Positions 61,841 through 64,000 of a stretch of 64,000 nucleotides of DNA are shown in pieces (within the stretch, counting starts at the first letter, position 1; each line of letters starts with the position of its first letter). The position numbers were made by a program, and so were the translations under genes. The DNA comes from G963677445 sp963678275 (lineage in GTDB: Bacteria > Bacteroidota > Ignavibacteria > Ignavibacteriales > Melioribacteraceae). The stretch lies in contig OY782765.1 in assembly GCA_963678275.1 (NCBI GenBank), positions 5,022,001 to 5,086,000 of the forward strand, read 5' to 3'. The notes under the pieces were generated by a model, which did no database searches, was not told the DNA's origin, and saw only the letters and a program-made list of their open reading frames with translations.

Positions 61841-62275
61841 ATGAAAAAAGACGGCTTTTTGTACGGCATATTTTATACTATTGGCACATTTGCCATAGCA
61901 GCGTTTTTTGTCGCAAATCCGATGTGGCTGACATCCTGTTCGGACGGTAGTGAGGAACAGCCTGAAAAAAAAGAGATCGTTGAGGTTCCCACTGATACCG
62001 CGGCGACCTATCAGGATGTGAAAAATCAGGAGCCTGAACAGCCGGTTGTTGAAGAAAAGAGTAAAAAGCATACCAGCAAAGGAAACCTGGAAACGGATGA
62101 ATCGGGAAAGACAAAATATATTGTGCATGAAGGTGAGACGCTTGAAACAATTGCGGCCGATTATTACGGCGACAGCCGCTACTGGTTTAAAATATTCGCG
62201 GCCAATGAAAGTGAAATTGATGACTGGAACAATATCCGTCCAGGGCAGGTACTAACACTTCCGGAAATTAATTAA
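61841..62275 (+). CDS. LysM-domain membrane-anchored protein, 144 aa
   Basis: One N-terminal membrane helix (LYGIFYTIGTFAIAAFFVA; a Cys in MWLTSCSDGS could alternatively be a lipid site), an acidic/basic disordered linker (about 35-90), and a C-terminal LysM domain (YIVHEGETLETIAADYYGDS to IRPGQVLTLPEIN), which binds peptidoglycan N-acetylglucosamine. Probably envelope-linked. It is followed 44 bp later by the sugar kinase gene on the same strand, but no functional link is evident. No Shine-Dalgarno is seen. Confidence 0.87.
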   Translation: MKKDGFLYGIFYTIGTFAIAAFFVANPMWLTSCSDGSEEQPEKKEIVEVPTDTAATYQDVKNQEPEQPVVEEKSKKHTSKGNLETDESGKTKYIVHEGETLETIAADYYGDSRYWFKIFAANESEIDDWNNIRPGQVLTLPEIN

Positions 62276-62319
62276 AATACCTATCAAATAATTCTTATTT
62301 TAAATTTGTGAGATAAAAG

Positions 62320-63225
62320 GTGAGCAGATTTAATATCGGAGCATTCGGTGAGATACTTTTTGATGTATACCCCGATTCCAAAAGAATCGGAGGAGCCCCA
62401 TTTAATTTTATTTATCATATATTTAACCTTACGGGAACAGGCTCGATCTTAACCAGAATAGGAAAAGATAAAAGTGGTAAAGACCTTGTAAATTTTCTTC
62501 ATAAAAATAAAATGGATGATTCATTCGTCCAGGCCGATCCTGTACATCCTACAGGCAGGGTTAATGTTACTCTTGACACTAATAAGATTCCTTCATTTAA
62601 TATAGAAAATAATGCCGCTTATGATCATATAGAGTATAACAGATCATTTGATAAATTCCTTTCCCCGGGGAATTCATTACTCTATTTTGGCACCCTCGCG
62701 CAGAGAAATCCGTTAAGTTGTGAAACTCTTCAAAGGCTCTGGGGAAAAGATATTATCTATTATTGCGATCTTAATTTGAGGGAAGGATACTATAATGATC
62801 AAATTATTTCTGATACCATAGATAATTGTACTATATTAAAACTAAGTCTCGATGAACTGGAAACGGTTTGCCGGCTGGCCAATATCCCCGGCACCTCGGA
62901 AAAGGTAAAGGTTGAGAATATATTGATGCTGAAAAACATTAAAGTTGTTTGTCTTACAAGAGGAAGGGATGGCGCTACTGTTTACAGCAGGGAGGGCAAC
63001 TTTACCAGCAGTCAGGAAACAGATAAACTTACCGATACAACCGGGGCGGGGGATTCATATTCGGCAGTATTCGCTCTCGGGTATCTGAAAAAGCTCGAGC
63101 TGGAAAAAATTAATGAAGCCGCGGTCTGGTTTGCTACCCAGGCCTGTAGTTATAGCGGAGCTTTACCGAAGGATGATAAACTTTATAAGAAATTTCTGAA
63201 ACGTTTTCCCGCGTTTCAATCCTGA
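62320..63225 (+). CDS. PfkB family sugar kinase
   Basis: 301-aa ribokinase-type kinase that phosphorylates a sugar or nucleoside with ATP. GTG at 62320 is the start (MSRFNIGAFGEILFDVY) since the family begins there. Motifs: the N-terminal Gly pair in KRIGGAPFNFIYHIF, and the catalytic anion hole with Asp in DTTGAGDSYSAVFALG. Substrate not predictable, but the IGGAPFN opening is common in fructokinases. It converges with the next gene, overlapping it by 10 bp at the 3' ends. Confidence 0.88.
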   Translation: MSRFNIGAFGEILFDVYPDSKRIGGAPFNFIYHIFNLTGTGSILTRIGKDKSGKDLVNFLHKNKMDDSFVQADPVHPTGRVNVTLDTNKIPSFNIENNAAYDHIEYNRSFDKFLSPGNSLLYFGTLAQRNPLSCETLQRLWGKDIIYYCDLNLREGYYNDQIISDTIDNCTILKLSLDELETVCRLANIPGTSEKVKVENILMLKNIKVVCLTRGRDGATVYSREGNFTSSQETDKLTDTTGAGDSYSAVFALGYLKKLELEKINEAAVWFATQACSYSGALPKDDKLYKKFLKRFPAFQS

Positions 63226-63974
63226 AAATCTTTTTTGATCTGAAGGAACTTAAACCGGAAATTTTTATCACTTAGAGGAATAATTATTCTGAACCTGTCA
63301 GTTTTCGCGTTAAATGGCAGGTATATTATTCCTCCTGTTTCCTCACCGGGTCTGAGAACAGTTAATCTGAGTGTTTCATTCATCCAGTAGGATTTTCCGG
63401 CATTTAACGCCTCAATTTCATCCCTGTATCTTTCCTGTTCCAGTTTTTCATTTATCCGGCGTTCTTCTCTTTCTCTTTCCCTTTCTTCAATTTCATCCAT
63501 GGTTTTTCTTTCTCCTGCCGAAACTATATCAGAGAGGAGATCAGCGCCCGAAAATATGCAGCTTGTCGTATGAGCCGCCGCGAGGTTTGCTTCAGCGCTG
63601 TTGATTTGTTTATCAATCTGATCGAGATGTTTTTCAGGATCTATTACGTTAATCAGAAGGGTTTCATCCTTTTTTTTGCCGAGATAGGAATAATCCCCAT
63701 AATTTTCGGAATAAATATCGGCCGGCTCTACCCTGATTTTTTCTTCGCTTCCATTATAAAAATAGATATAGAATACAAAACTGCCTCCATCGGTCCTTTC
63801 AAAATTGATCATCGCTTTGATACTGTCGATTTCTTCGCCCAATATTTTCCTGCCGTTATAAATCCGGGCGATTTTTTCATCCGGTTCAACTTTATAGACC
63901 GGTCTGGGCGCGCATGAAGATATTAGAACTGCTGCCGTGAATGCCGCGATAAAAATAATTTTTTTTGGTTTCAT
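63216..63974 (-). CDS. Lipoprotein with central charged coiled coil, 252 aa
   Basis: Signal peptide with lipobox (IIFIAAFTAAVLISSC, Cys21), so lipid-anchored. The N-terminal domain has NGRKILGEEIDSIKAMINFE and a FVFYIYFYNGSEEKIRVEP strand pair. A highly charged coiled coil follows (about 160-195, IEEREREREERRINEKLEQE), then a C-terminal strand-rich domain (RLTVLRPGEETGGIIYLPFN). No family is recognised. Its start lies 26 bp from the window's right edge, so the promoter is probably outside. It overlaps the PfkB kinase gene end by 10 bp. Confidence 0.82.
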   Translation of the reverse strand: MKPKKIIFIAAFTAAVLISSCAPRPVYKVEPDEKIARIYNGRKILGEEIDSIKAMINFERTDGGSFVFYIYFYNGSEEKIRVEPADIYSENYGDYSYLGKKKDETLLINVIDPEKHLDQIDKQINSAEANLAAAHTTSCIFSGADLLSDIVSAGERKTMDEIEEREREREERRINEKLEQERYRDEIEALNAGKSYWMNETLRLTVLRPGEETGGIIYLPFNAKTDRFRIIIPLSDKNFRFKFLQIKKDFQD

Positions 63975-64000
63975 TTGTCCTGCTCACTCTTTTAATTCTT

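Overview
The window reads as a chromosome segment from a Gram-negative bacterium of the Bacteroidota/Chlorobi side of the tree, most likely an Ignavibacteria-type organism. Three secreted proteins (6280-11052, 49858-50712, 55564-57387) end in the NYPNPFNPST type IX secretion signature that is typical of that group. There are also two TonB-dependent receptors, lipoproteins with Ser-Cys lipoboxes, a mitochondrial-type aconitase and many palindromic intergenic repeats. I see no rRNA, tRNA, CRISPR array, phage structural gene or recognisable transposase.

Layout. 1-4.7 kb: the end of a TonB-dependent receptor, a 76-aa protein, a DUF547 protein, and a two-gene unit (49 aa plus a 339-aa BtrH-like protein). 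6.3-11 kb: a giant type IX-secreted surface protein. 12-16.2 kb: an FAD/Fe-S oxidoreductase and aminopeptidase P operon. 17.9-22.5 kb: an AT-rich defence island with a MazF-type toxin-antitoxin pair, an Mrr restriction endonuclease, a TIR-domain protein, a lone RelB-like antitoxin, then a dCMP deaminase. 23.7-28.6 kb: a three-gene phosphorelay (kinase, small receiver, REC-PAS4-kinase). 28.6-31.4 kb: ferredoxin and aconitase. 33.3-37.3 kb: two adjacent NTPases of unrelated type (NACHT-like and KAP-like), each ending in a formylglycine-generating-enzyme-like domain. 38.5-40.8 kb: three pilin-like genes. 42.6-50.7 kb: a TauE/SafE permease, then a seven-gene operon (secreted protein, PqqD, ATP-grasp, PLP decarboxylase, urea transporter-M23 fusion, TPR protein, outer-membrane barrel). 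52.4-55.3 kb: small proteins including a lone AbiEi-type antitoxin with a clear operator. 55.6-64 kb: a secreted protein, a TonB receptor/His-rich lipoprotein pair, a LysM protein, a PfkB kinase and a lipoprotein.

Two candidates stand out. First, the last 117 nt of the two NTPase genes are 82% identical although the NTPase domains are unrelated. Within the core all 14 differing codons change the amino acid and none is silent. This is the pattern left by a diversity-generating retroelement (DGR) acting on two target genes. No reverse transcriptase or template is in the window, so the DGR would act in trans. Second, the PqqD/ATP-grasp/PLP-decarboxylase/urea transporter-M23 operon looks like an uncharacterised pathway that makes, exports or processes a small peptide or amino-acid product.

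The long spacers are a mosaic of repeats, and several accessory cargoes sit between paired copies: inverted copies around the giant surface protein, inverted copies around the defence island, near-perfect 48-bp direct repeats around the toxin-antitoxin pair, and two sets of direct repeats around the NTPase pair. This suggests, but does not prove, that the accessory genes are exchanged by recombination between repeats.
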